IMG/VR virus record: IMGVR_UViG_3300020215_000013
Span: 1 to 46,200 of that record
Direction: 5' to 3' (one strand)
Source of the DNA: a virus
Length of the DNA: 46,200 nt
A program made the position numbers and the translations under genes. The notes under the pieces were generated by a model, which was not told the DNA's origin, ran no database searches, and was given only the letters and a program-made list of their open reading frames with translations. This document shows positions 38,415 to 46,200 of this stretch, piece after piece (position 1 is the stretch's first letter; each line of letters starts with the position of its first letter).

Positions 38415-38791
38415 TGTTTACTGATGCACAAAAAGTTCAGATTCGTTTTTATTGCGGCTATAGCGCATTCGGGAGCACACCCATCCCGAATTACGCATGG
38501 CGTTATAGCAAGCAATACGGCGATTTAGAATTCCGCTTGAACAATATGTCTCAAGATGAGCAAGACGAAGTGATTAATTTCTATTTACCCAATTTATTGC
38601 TGTTAAAGCAAGATATTCCTGCTGTTAGAGATAATTCAGACATTGATCGAGCTGCGGTATGGTATCGAAATAAAAACGAGCTTAAAGAACGTAAAGCGAA
38701 TTTTAATAGTTTAAGAATGGATTTATGTCATTTCATTGGTTGTGACTATGGTCCAGGTTTGTTGAGTGGTTGTATAAGGATATTGCCATGA
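38414..38791 (+). CDS. Head-tail connector-like protein, 125 residues
   Basis: It begins FTDAQKVQIRFYCGYSAFGS and has a helical body (MSQDEQDEVINFYLPNLLLL, then ERKANFNSLRMDLCHFIGCD). Adaptor proteins of the gp6/gp15 type at this position are small and all-helical, with a similar start. It overlaps the next start by ATGA. Assignment rests on place and helical build. Confidence 0.68.
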   Translation: MFTDAQKVQIRFYCGYSAFGSTPIPNYAWRYSKQYGDLEFRLNNMSQDEQDEVINFYLPNLLLLKQDIPAVRDNSDIDRAAVWYRNKNELKERKANFNSLRMDLCHFIGCDYGPGLLSGCIRILP

Positions 38792-39450
38792 CAACTGGTT
38801 TGCAGATAGACCAAAAAATAAGAAAAGGCTATGCAAAAGCAGCAGTGAAGTTGGGAAGACCTTTTAACTTATATCGTTCCTCAAGTTCAATTGATCCAAT
38901 TAACAGTGGAAATCTAATTGGTTCTTTGAATGTCGATAATACTCAAAGCTGGGATTGGATGAAGGGTAATCGTCCAGGAAATGCAATTTGGTATTTATTA
39001 GTGGATGGGCAAGATTCAAGCGCACCATTAAGCGCTGAGGAGGGAGATTTTCTCGTTGGAGAAAAAACTTTCTTTGTTTTGAGTAAAGAATTTCAAATGC
39101 CCATGCAAGGAGTGGAATGCAATGCAATCATCAAAGTTTCTAGGCCTTTTCAATCAACTAATCCGGGTGGCCAGGGATATGCTGGATACCTTCCTCAAAC
39201 TTCTACAATGCTCATGCAAGGAATGCCTGCGTCAGTCCTCATCCAAGGACGTGGACGCCAAGCAAAATCAAATCTCCCAACGGACACCACGCAACCAAAC
39301 TGGATCATCTTAATTGCAAATCTAGGTGACGTTGATGTAAAAACAGGTGACATCATTACTGATGCTACGAATCAAGACTATATCTTATCAGCAACTGAGC
39401 AAACTGAATTTGGATGGCGGTGTACCGCGATGCAGGTGGTCAATGGCTGA
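38788..39450 (+). CDS. Head-tail joining / tail completion protein, 220 residues
   Basis: Start ATG 38788, overlapping the previous stop. Early phrase IDQKIRKGYAKAAVKLGRPF, later a beta-rich region with GDFLVGEKTFFVLSKEFQMP and a final WRCTAMQVVNG. Proteins of this build next to the adaptor close the head-tail interface in Mu/P2-like relatives. The exact family is not certain. Confidence 0.65.
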   Translation: MTTGLQIDQKIRKGYAKAAVKLGRPFNLYRSSSSIDPINSGNLIGSLNVDNTQSWDWMKGNRPGNAIWYLLVDGQDSSAPLSAEEGDFLVGEKTFFVLSKEFQMPMQGVECNAIIKVSRPFQSTNPGGQGYAGYLPQTSTMLMQGMPASVLIQGRGRQAKSNLPTDTTQPNWIILIANLGDVDVKTGDIITDATNQDYILSATEQTEFGWRCTAMQVVNG

Positions 39451-40243
39451 TTTATCTGATGTTTTGGATATGATTTATGATAACGTAGTTTTAGCTATTT
39501 ATCCGAACGGAACTAATAATCCCTCTGTCGCCAATGTTGATATTACAATAGTCAAAGGCTGGCCCATTAGAGAAAAGCTCGATGAAACTTTACGTTCTGG
39601 AAAGGCCATGGTTTCAATCTTTCCAACTTCTGAAGAAAAAACTGTTACTCATTATCCTCGTGACTTTAAGCCATTAAATAAGTCAGCGTCCACTTTAACG
39701 GCTGTAGTTTCTGGCCAGACAGTAACAATTGGAGGCACTATATCTGTCCCACAAGCCATTATGATAAATATCAATGGGCGTCATCCTGGCTATGCTTATC
39801 AAGTTGTTGATAGCGACAGTTTAGACAGTATCGCATCCGCTTTGGCTGCTTTGATTCCAGCAGCATCTTCAATTGGGAATGTCATTACGATTCCTGGAGC
39901 GAATCCCATAACGACAGGGGTCGCAACTTCTTATACAGCAGGTCAAGAATTGGGAAGACAAGAGAGGGTTTTCAAAATTATTATTTGGTCTCCGACTCCA
40001 ACCTTGCGACCTGTAATTTCTGCACCCATTGATATTTATTTTAGAAAAAATTATCAAATCCCATTAAGTGATGGGTTTTATTCGCACATTTGGTATTCCA
40101 AAACTTCAGAAGAAGATGATTTACAAGTTCCTTTCATTTATCGGAGGGACTTATCTTTTCGAGTGCAATATGCAACGACTAATGTGGAAATTTTTACAAC
40201 AATTACTGATCCGTATGTTAATAGTCTGCAAATCGCAGCATAG
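39443..40243 (+). CDS. Tail completion-like protein with inserted beta domain, 266 residues
   Basis: Start ATG 39443 overlaps the previous stop; a longer frame from 39347 is shadow. The ends (DVLDMIYDNVVLAIYPNGT, IVKGWPIREKLDETLRSG; and DIYFRKNYQIPLSDGFYSHI) look like one domain, interrupted at about residues 85-165 by a Thr/Ser/Gly-rich segment (LTAVVSGQTVTIGGTISVPQ). The insertion resembles those of decorated structural proteins. Role: tail terminator or completion protein by position. Confidence 0.62.
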   Translation: MADLSDVLDMIYDNVVLAIYPNGTNNPSVANVDITIVKGWPIREKLDETLRSGKAMVSIFPTSEEKTVTHYPRDFKPLNKSASTLTAVVSGQTVTIGGTISVPQAIMININGRHPGYAYQVVDSDSLDSIASALAALIPAASSIGNVITIPGANPITTGVATSYTAGQELGRQERVFKIIIWSPTPTLRPVISAPIDIYFRKNYQIPLSDGFYSHIWYSKTSEEDDLQVPFIYRRDLSFRVQYATTNVEIFTTITDPYVNSLQIAA

Positions 40244-40251
40244 GAGAATAT

Positions 40252-40446
40252 GTGTCTAAAAAACAAAAACAGGCTGAAGAAATTTCAGAAAAAAAAGAAC
40301 ATAAAATCGAATCACCTTATTTTCTAGTAGTTAAATCTCCTTTCAGGAATTATCAAAAAGGTGATCAGATTTCTGATCCTCAAGAAGTGATCAATGTATT
40401 GGCTTGTCATGAAGGCCATATGGTCGTTAAATCATTAAAGAATTAA
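40252..40446 (+). CDS. Small protein before the sheath gene, 64 residues
   Basis: GTG start at 40252, with AGGAG upstream. It has a basic N-terminus and then YFLVVKSPFRNYQKGDQISD, QEVINVLACHEG and a closing VVKSL. Small beta proteins of this kind occur just before the sheath in Mu-like phages; function is unknown. Confidence 0.6.
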   Translation: MSKKQKQAEEISEKKEHKIESPYFLVVKSPFRNYQKGDQISDPQEVINVLACHEGHMVVKSLKN

Positions 40447-40455
40447 GGAGGCATT

Positions 40456-42513
40456 ATGCAGGTATTTCCACAAGGTGTGATCAATTTAGCATCTCTTAAT
40501 GTTCCCAATGTTTACGTTCAACAAGTGCCTCCGAATGTTTTGTTAAATGGCGTTCCTACGGATTTAGCTATTATGGTTGGTTCCGCTTCGTGGGGCCCAG
40601 TAAACTCCCCAGTCGTGTTCGGTAGTATGGAAGAAGGAATCAGTACATTTGGTAGTCCTAAGCCAATAAAGTATGACCTAATGACAGCGGCATTTATTGA
40701 AAGTTCTTTAGGTGTTACTAATTTCCGAGGTATCCGAGTAACAGATGGGACAGACACTGCCTCAACAATTGCCTTACTCGACACCAGTTCAGGAATTGGA
40801 GCTTATCTTACAGGTATTTATACTGGTAGTGTAGGCAATTCAATTAATGCTGTTATTGGAATTGGATCAAGCTACACCTCTTCCTTTCCATCATACAAGT
40901 TGAGCGTCTATATTTCTGGTGGGATTCCTGAGGTATTTGATAATATCGGTGGTTCCGGCGCAGTTTTTTGGCAGAACTTAGTCAGCGCTGTGAACAGCGG
41001 TCAATCAACTGCTCGTGGCCCCTCTCAAATCGTTATAGCGAGCCTGCCGACTAGCATTTCAGCTGGTAATGTGGTGACAGCTGGTTCTTATGCAACTTTA
41101 CCAAGCATCTCAGTGGGCAGCCCAGGAACAGGCGCTTCCTTATCACCTAGGATGAAAGCCGTTTCGGCTACCATCGGCGCATCTGGAACAGGATATGCTT
41201 CTGGAGACACCATTACTTTGACTGGCGGTACTTTCACCACGGCCATAGTGATTACTGTACTGACGGTTAGCTCTGGCGCTATTGCGACTTTTAATATTAG
41301 CACGCCGGGAAATTACACGGTATTACCCTCAAGTCCAGTCTCCCAAGGGTCAACTTCTGGGTCCGGAACTGGAGCAACTTTCAATGTACTTTGGGGTCTT
41401 TTATCAATTATAGTCAGTGCTGGAGGAACAGGATATACCGCTTTATCAACCCCATCTGTAACCGGAGGCGGCGGTACTGGAGGCGGTGTGATCACGATTC
41501 AAATTGGATCAGTGACGGCGCCTGATCAAGATTCTTATACCCTTACAGGTGGAACTGATGGCAGCTCGGGAGTTACTAGCCAAACTTTGGTGGGTGATGA
41601 TACCACCAATCCTAGAAAAGGCATGTACGCAGCACGACTTATCGCGGCTGGTTCTGTACTTATACTTGCTGATGCAGATGATCCTACTTATTGGCCACAG
41701 CAAGCGGCATTTGCATCGAGTGCAACAGGAGAATCTTGTTATGTCGTTGGAACTGTGGCAGCCGGTTATCAAGATAATATCAGTGGTGCTGCCACGCTAC
41801 TCCAAACTTCTGGGATAAATAATTACGGATTCAAGCTTGCACAGGGTGATTGGATTCAAATAAATGATCCATTCAATAATGTTACTCGTTATGTAAGCCC
41901 GCAAGCTTTTATGGCGGCAACTATTGTCACTCAACTTCCCAGTGGATCTTCTTTAAATAAACCTATGACAGGAATTATCGCAACTCAAAAGACTGCCGAA
42001 GGTCGATTATATTCTGATGCTGAACTTTCTCAAATTCGATTAGGAAGAATGGACGTAATTACAAGGCCAATCCCTGCCGGAAATTTCTTTGGATGTCGTT
42101 TAGGTGTAAATACAAGTAGTAATCCACTTACTCAAACGGATAATTATCCTCGTATGATTAATTTCTTAGGTTTGACTATTGCGCAAGGAATGGGTCCATT
42201 TGTTGGCGAGCCACAAACCCCAGATTTAAGATTACAGGCTAAAAATTCTGTTCAAACATTCCTAATGAATTTATTTACTTTAGGAATTATTGGAGATGTT
42301 AATCAACCAGGTAATGCAGCAGCCGCATTTACAGTAATTCTTGATGCGAGCAATAACCCAGATAGTCGCGTAGATTTAGGCTATATGCAGTGTGATGTAA
42401 ATGTTTCGCTCTTCTCAATTACTCAATACTTGGTTGTTAATTTAAATGCTCAAACCGGAAGTATTAGCGTTCAAGCTTCACCACCCCAATTAATTCAATC
42501 TAGCAGGAGATAA
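40456..42513 (+). CDS. Tail sheath protein with inserted beta-repeat domain
   Basis: 685 residues, longer than the usual 400-500. The start VYVQQVPPNVLLNGVPTDLA, then IMVGSASWGPVNSPVVFGSM is the typical sheath opening (G...i.GtA.wGPvn.p..i.s...f...FG), and the C-terminal third has the conserved VNVSLFSITQYLVVNLN end. Residues about 195-355 are a Gly/Ser/Thr-rich insertion with repeats such as GASGTGYASGDTITLTGGT and SAGGTGYTALSTPSV. The protein contracts to drive the tube into the host. The insertion would decorate the outside. Confidence 0.92.
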   Translation: MQVFPQGVINLASLNVPNVYVQQVPPNVLLNGVPTDLAIMVGSASWGPVNSPVVFGSMEEGISTFGSPKPIKYDLMTAAFIESSLGVTNFRGIRVTDGTDTASTIALLDTSSGIGAYLTGIYTGSVGNSINAVIGIGSSYTSSFPSYKLSVYISGGIPEVFDNIGGSGAVFWQNLVSAVNSGQSTARGPSQIVIASLPTSISAGNVVTAGSYATLPSISVGSPGTGASLSPRMKAVSATIGASGTGYASGDTITLTGGTFTTAIVITVLTVSSGAIATFNISTPGNYTVLPSSPVSQGSTSGSGTGATFNVLWGLLSIIVSAGGTGYTALSTPSVTGGGGTGGGVITIQIGSVTAPDQDSYTLTGGTDGSSGVTSQTLVGDDTTNPRKGMYAARLIAAGSVLILADADDPTYWPQQAAFASSATGESCYVVGTVAAGYQDNISGAATLLQTSGINNYGFKLAQGDWIQINDPFNNVTRYVSPQAFMAATIVTQLPSGSSLNKPMTGIIATQKTAEGRLYSDAELSQIRLGRMDVITRPIPAGNFFGCRLGVNTSSNPLTQTDNYPRMINFLGLTIAQGMGPFVGEPQTPDLRLQAKNSVQTFLMNLFTLGIIGDVNQPGNAAAAFTVILDASNNPDSRVDLGYMQCDVNVSLFSITQYLVVNLNAQTGSISVQASPPQLIQSSRR

Positions 42514-42515
42514 TT

Positions 42516-42944
42516 ATGTCATTAGACGGTTTGTCAGCTGGTCAGAGTGTCAAGTTGACTATTACAGATCCAAGTGGAGTTAAAAAATTTGAGTTGCTTC
42601 GTAGTTTTAAATCTAAACAAGTTTCGAATATTGAATCACGAGTTTATATTGACGGGCGCACTCGACATCCTAAGTTTTATAAAGGATGGGAAGGGACATT
42701 TGAGTTTGATCGAGGATCATCTGCAATTGATGATTATTTTAATCAGCAAGAAAGCGCTTATTATTTAGGAGGTGATCAAATTAATTGCACGATTACTCAA
42801 ACCATTACCGAAATTAATGGAAGCACCAGTCAATATGTCTTTTCGGACGTCGTGCTTAATTATGACGATGCTGGGACAGCGTCAGGTGAAGAAGTTATTA
42901 CCCAATCAGTTTCTTTTGAGTGCAGCCGACGTCAGGCGCTATAA
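42516..42944 (+). CDS. Tail tube protein
   Basis: 142 residues, the expected size. It lies directly after the sheath, as always in myoviruses. It has FDRGSSAIDDYFNQQESAYY, then QYVFSDVVLNYDDAGTASG and ITQSVSFECSRRQAL, the standard end of small tube proteins (v..dv.....a.....D..v....f.a.r...). It polymerises into the inner tube. Confidence 0.9.
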   Translation: MSLDGLSAGQSVKLTITDPSGVKKFELLRSFKSKQVSNIESRVYIDGRTRHPKFYKGWEGTFEFDRGSSAIDDYFNQQESAYYLGGDQINCTITQTITEINGSTSQYVFSDVVLNYDDAGTASGEEVITQSVSFECSRRQAL

Positions 42945-42958
42945 ATTAAGAGGTATTT

Positions 42959-43446
42959 ATGTCATTTGATGGTAAAGAAATAAAAGATGAATTAGGCAGA
43001 ACAATCATATTAAGGAAACCTAATGTGATGGATCAATATTATTTGAATAAGTCATTGGGTGAGGATGCTAAAAACCCTACCTGTTATAGCATGATGCTTC
43101 CTATTATTTATGTAGCTAAAATTGATAATCAGGTGATAGAAAGGCCACTTTCTTATCAAGAATGTCTAGCTTCACTGCAAAGACTTGGTAATGAAGGGAT
43201 AACAGCAATTGCTGAAGCAATTAATGAATCCTTAACTCCTCAAAAGGAGCAAATTGAAAACATAAAAAAATCGTAAAAGATGCTGCTTTCCAGCAGTGTC
43301 TTTATTTAGTCAAAAATGGATTTTCAGAAGAACGAGCTTTTTCTTTAGATGAAGAAATGCGTTTAGGTTTTTGGATCATTTTGAACGAACAAGAATTTCA
43401 AAAGAAATTCAATTTCCACACAATGACTTTTGAGGATAGACGATAA
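42959..43446 (+). CDS. Tail-assembly chaperone, made as short and -1 frameshifted long form
   Basis: The 0-frame product has 105 residues (to 43276). At A-AAA-AAA (43264-43270) a -1 shift leads into an open frame to TAA 43446, giving a fused form of about 162 residues. The extension reads IVKDAAFQQCLYLVKNGFSE, then ERAFSLDEEMRLGFWI. A hairpin lies 12 nt behind the slip site. This is the gpE/E' (P2), gpG/GT (lambda) arrangement between tube and tape measure, where both forms wrap the tape measure during assembly. Confidence 0.9.
43264..43296 (+). promoter_or_regulatory. -1 ribosomal frameshift signal
   Basis: The heptamer A AAA AAA (43264-43270) is in the canonical X XXY YYZ phase relative to the 0 frame (codons ATA AAA AAA). 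The 0-frame stop is at 43274-43276. A hairpin CTGCT-TTCC-AGCAG (43283-43296) sits at suitable distance as a stimulator. Confidence 0.88.
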
Positions 43447-43949
43447 TGGCAAAAGAATTTAAAAGTTTGAGTGCTTTTGCAAAGCATATCTTAAAAGTCG
43501 CAGAATCATTTGATAAATATGAAGCAAAAGCTTCAGAGTTTTTAGGAAAAATTTTAGAAAAAGAAGCTCAAGATAAGATTGGTCATTATCAAGAAACTGC
43601 CGGACCATTTGCAGCATGGGCTCCTTTAAAAGAATCTACTAAAAAAGATAAAGAGCGCCAAGGATATGTCTTCAATGCCGATTATAATCCCGAATATAGA
43701 ACTGGAGAATTAAAAGAAAGTATCAGCTATTCGTATATTCCTAGTCTTCATAAAATTTTGTTAGGTTCTACTAGTCAAATTATGGTCTATCAAGAAGAGG
43801 GAACTCGATACATGGCTCCCAGATCCATGATTGGCGCAACCATGTACCAATCTCCACCGATTATTAATTCCGTCATGGGGGGAATGCTAAGAGACTGGAT
43901 ATGTAATCAGCCCATTAAATTAAGATTGAGGTCCTATGGAAGCATATAA
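43446..43949 (+). CDS. Tail protein of the HK97 gp10 / virion morphogenesis type
   Basis: 167 residues, starting in the TAATG at the end of the long chaperone form. The phrases WAPLKESTKKDKERQG, YRTGELKESISY and YQEEGTRYMAPRSMIG follow the gp10/gpG pattern (W.pLs..t...K......L..tG.L..si......g....YA..hqfG.......R.f.g). Such proteins are tail-completion or neck proteins. It overlaps the tape measure gene by 14 bp. Confidence 0.78.
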   Translation: MAKEFKSLSAFAKHILKVAESFDKYEAKASEFLGKILEKEAQDKIGHYQETAGPFAAWAPLKESTKKDKERQGYVFNADYNPEYRTGELKESISYSYIPSLHKILLGSTSQIMVYQEEGTRYMAPRSMIGATMYQSPPIINSVMGGMLRDWICNQPIKLRLRSYGSI

Positions 43950-45891
43950 AATATGGGCTTCTCTTGACCTTAAAGGTGACGCATCTAGAAAAATGCTAAG
44001 TTTTGCGCGTGCGATACAAAAAGCAGATAAACTCCTGCCCGCATTAAATAGTAAATTAAATTTTTTTGGGAAAGGGTTAATTATAATCGATAAGTCCTTA
44101 GTGACAATTAATCCTCGAATAAAAGAATTCACCGCTAATTTTTCAGTACTTAATAAAATCCTTCCAATTACGAATGCCAGTATCAGAAGGATGGGAGAGA
44201 TCATTGACGGAACTAATTCAACAAGCTTATTTTTCACCAGTAGTTTAGCGAGAGTGTCTGAGGAATTAAGATCTGTAGCAGCTGAAAGCACCATAGCTGC
44301 TGCATCATTAAATAGACTAAAAAATATTCGGACAATCAATCCTAGAATTCGAATGAGTGTCAATGAAAATACGAGGAGGATTAGGAGAGATGCATATTTT
44401 GGCTCACGGCCTAATTCTAGACAGCATATCCCATTCCATAGTTTATACCATGCAGGAATCCCCGGCGCAGGGAAACTGAGCGCATTATCTAGTCTATCTG
44501 CATGGGGAGGCGTTGGCGCGGGCGTTGCTTTCGGTGGCGCTATGTTTGCTCGATCTGGATATGAGTCATCGATGGAATATGACAAGTTAATAGATCAATT
44601 GCGCGCTACCGGGAGAAGTCCAGCAGAGATGCACCAAGCTTTATCCTCAACTCAGCAAATTTTGCCCGGAATTTCTTTCATCGGTCAAGCACAAGCATTA
44701 GTTGATGCGCAGATGGCAACTAGAAGGTTCTCTGATGCCCTAAAATTAGCTCCTGAATTAGCGAAGGTTGGTTATATTGCAAAATCAATTTACTCAGGTT
44801 TGTCAGAAGATCAAATGAAGAGCGCCGTTCGAATTGCTGAAATTCGTGGAGGATCGAATATTGGAGATATCGCAAATGAACTGCAAGCGGTCATGCATAT
44901 GTATACTGTATCGGGTGGAACGATTAACCCAACTGATTATTTATCGTTTTTCCGACGATATTCGCAAGCATCTAAAATAACTCCAGAAGCTCTGATGGCT
45001 TTAGAGCCTATTATGCAGGAATTAAAACCAACCACCGTGGGAACTGCATTACAAACTTTAAACCAACGTCTGGTTGGAGGCGTAAGGCTTACTCAACGTG
45101 ATGCCGGGTTCTTTGAAAGTATTGGTCTATTTCATGGCGGAAGATTAGATCCAAAATATAAAAGTATTCTTGCAAGCGATCCAGAAGCTTTTTTTGAAAA
45201 AGTCTGGTTTCCGCTGCTAAATAAGGCCGGAATTACATCAAATGCGGATATTCTAGAAGCTGATGTTCATCTCGGGAATACTCCTTCTCGTTTAGCAGCC
45301 ACTATTTATAAAAATAGAGAGAAAGCAGCTAGGTCACGTGCGCAATACTCTGGACTTTTGTCTATGGATCAACTTATGGGTGTAGCGCGAAATTCTCAAG
45401 CAGGATCAGCGGAAAGATTAAGGCAATCGTTCTCTTCTCTGGCAACCAGTTTTGGAGAGTTTGCGAAACCTGGGACTATTTCTGGCATGAATATGCTTGC
45501 CAATTATATTGATCATCTAAGTGAGATTTTCCAAGCGTTATCCAAAATCACAATTATTCCTTCAAAATCCGATTTAAAAACAGTTTGGAACGCCCTAACA
45601 TTTAGGAATTTGGCGCATCATACTTCGGTACCTGTTTCTCATGTGTCTGGATTAACTATTTCACCAGATTCTTATAATGCGCTTGGTAAGATGTTTCATT
45701 CTCCCGTAAATATGAATACGTCAGGGCAAGTCCATGGAGATGTTTATCTTGACTCAAAAAAAGTAGGTGATGTAATCCATAGAAACACCTCAGATAGTCT
45801 CAACCGAAGTGGTACTATTAGTTCTGGTTCAGGCATCAATGTAAGTTTAACGCCAGCACCAACGAGTGTTAATACAACAGGAGGATTTTAA
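43936..45891 (+). CDS. Tape measure protein
   Basis: 651 residues with GAGG upstream. Place after the frameshifted chaperone and length fit. The N-terminal 140 residues are helical and basic. A hydrophobic Gly/Ala stretch (AWGGVGAGVAFGGAMFA) starts near 193. Then a helical body follows with YDKLIDQLRATGRSPAEMHQ and LAKVGYIAKSIYSGLSEDQM, typical of Mu/P2-type tape measures, and a low-complexity Ser/Thr C-terminus. It sets tail length and enters the host on DNA injection. It ends in the next start (TAATG). Confidence 0.88.
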   Translation: MEAYKIWASLDLKGDASRKMLSFARAIQKADKLLPALNSKLNFFGKGLIIIDKSLVTINPRIKEFTANFSVLNKILPITNASIRRMGEIIDGTNSTSLFFTSSLARVSEELRSVAAESTIAAASLNRLKNIRTINPRIRMSVNENTRRIRRDAYFGSRPNSRQHIPFHSLYHAGIPGAGKLSALSSLSAWGGVGAGVAFGGAMFARSGYESSMEYDKLIDQLRATGRSPAEMHQALSSTQQILPGISFIGQAQALVDAQMATRRFSDALKLAPELAKVGYIAKSIYSGLSEDQMKSAVRIAEIRGGSNIGDIANELQAVMHMYTVSGGTINPTDYLSFFRRYSQASKITPEALMALEPIMQELKPTTVGTALQTLNQRLVGGVRLTQRDAGFFESIGLFHGGRLDPKYKSILASDPEAFFEKVWFPLLNKAGITSNADILEADVHLGNTPSRLAATIYKNREKAARSRAQYSGLLSMDQLMGVARNSQAGSAERLRQSFSSLATSFGEFAKPGTISGMNMLANYIDHLSEIFQALSKITIIPSKSDLKTVWNALTFRNLAHHTSVPVSHVSGLTISPDSYNALGKMFHSPVNMNTSGQVHGDVYLDSKKVGDVIHRNTSDSLNRSGTISSGSGINVSLTPAPTSVNTTGGF

Positions 45892-46200
45892 TGCCTCAGG
45901 TAACGCTCACGCTTGGGCCAATTACATTTGCTGACTATGAAATTCCAGAATCAATGCCTTTCGGCGGTGAGCAAATGCTTTCTAAAAAAACATTAATCGG
46001 CGGTAAAAGGGTGATTGATATAATGGGACGTGATGACGCTCCAATTTCATGGTCTGGGCAATTTCGAGGGGCAACAGCACTTTTTCGAGCACGTTTTTTA
46101 GATGATCTAAAAAATCGGGGCATACCAGTCCCGCTTGTTTATTCTCAATTTTATTATTTAGTTGTTATTAAAACTTTTTCTTGTCAATTCCATGCAACCT
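45891..46200 (+). CDS. gpU-like tail protein, 5' part (continues at base 128)
   Basis: ATG 45891 overlaps the tape-measure stop, and GGAGG lies just upstream. The frame is open to the window end and continues at base 128 to the stop at 435, giving 205 residues. The N-terminus, TLTLGPITFADYEIPESMPF followed by GGEQMLSKKTLIGG, is the gpU-type opening. See the entry at 1-435 for the rest. Confidence 0.8.
   Translation, partial: MPQVTLTLGPITFADYEIPESMPFGGEQMLSKKTLIGGKRVIDIMGRDDAPISWSGQFRGATALFRARFLDDLKNRGIPVPLVYSQFYYLVVIKTFSCQFHAT
46074..46200. repeat. Right copy of 127-bp terminal direct repeat
   Basis: It is identical to bases 1-127 and falls in the middle of the gpU-like gene, showing that the contig closes into a circle of 46,073 bp. 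Confidence 0.93.

Noticed and set aside
43920-44585. 221-codon open frame on the minus strand
   Set aside because: It is fully antisense to the tape measure gene, which has clear tail context and coupling on both sides; the antisense protein has a composition typical of shadow frames.

Overview
The window is a complete, circularly closed genome of a temperate, contractile-tailed phage (myovirus), probably one that persists as a plasmid. Bases 1-127 are identical to 46074-46200, and the first gene of the window is the continuation of the last, so the unit is a circle of 46,073 bp. An overlap of exactly 127 nt is what a k=127 assembler leaves on a circular or circularly permuted molecule. The DNA is AT-rich. 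The csrA-like gene, the lipoproteins, the SSB tail and the YopX/Lar/DUF551-type phage cargo point to a gammaproteobacterial host. A member of the Legionellales is a guess, not a demonstration.

Layout. (1) The rightward late block runs 31.1 kb -> 46.2 kb -> 12.8 kb through the junction: a DUF5681-type small protein and the large terminase, portal, scaffold, major capsid protein, connector genes, a long tail sheath, tail tube, a frameshifted tail-assembly chaperone, tape measure, gpU-like, LysM/gpX-like, hub gpD-like, spike gpV-like, gpW, gpJ, gpI, a collar-domain tail fibre, and then a run of fibre-like genes, two of which start with secretion signals. Three leftward accessory genes interrupt this block between terminase and portal. 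(2) The leftward early block (24.3 -> 12.8 kb) starts at a near-perfect sigma70 promoter. It holds a YopX-like protein, a Sak4-type recombinase ATPase, a YqaJ/lambda-Exo-like protein, many small zinc-ribbon proteins, CsrA, a HAD phosphatase, SSB and an initiator-like tRNA(CAU). (3) A rightward replicon cassette (14.6-17.4 kb) is inserted in that block: ParA plus a winged-helix replication/partition protein whose own coding sequence carries 14 iterons with 11-12 bp phasing, with further copies in the intergenic region upstream. (4) The control region (24.3-28.9 kb) has an orphan HigA-like repressor with an apparently leaderless promoter, two lipoproteins, an XRE repressor, a ribbon-helix-helix protein under palindromic operators, a second Rep-like winged-helix protein and two small nucleases. 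(5) A leftward accessory operon (28.9-30.2 kb) includes a Phd-type antitoxin. It is followed by a 426-bp repeat-rich gap and a secreted protein.

No integrase, transposase, CRISPR array or recognisable endolysin was found. ParA, Rep-like genes, iterons and no integrase together favour a phage-plasmid lifestyle. The most novel-looking signal is a three-hairpin RNA present twice, once just upstream of the major capsid gene and once just upstream of the tail-fibre gene. It has compensatory changes in the second and third stems and an almost invariant 8-nt loop.
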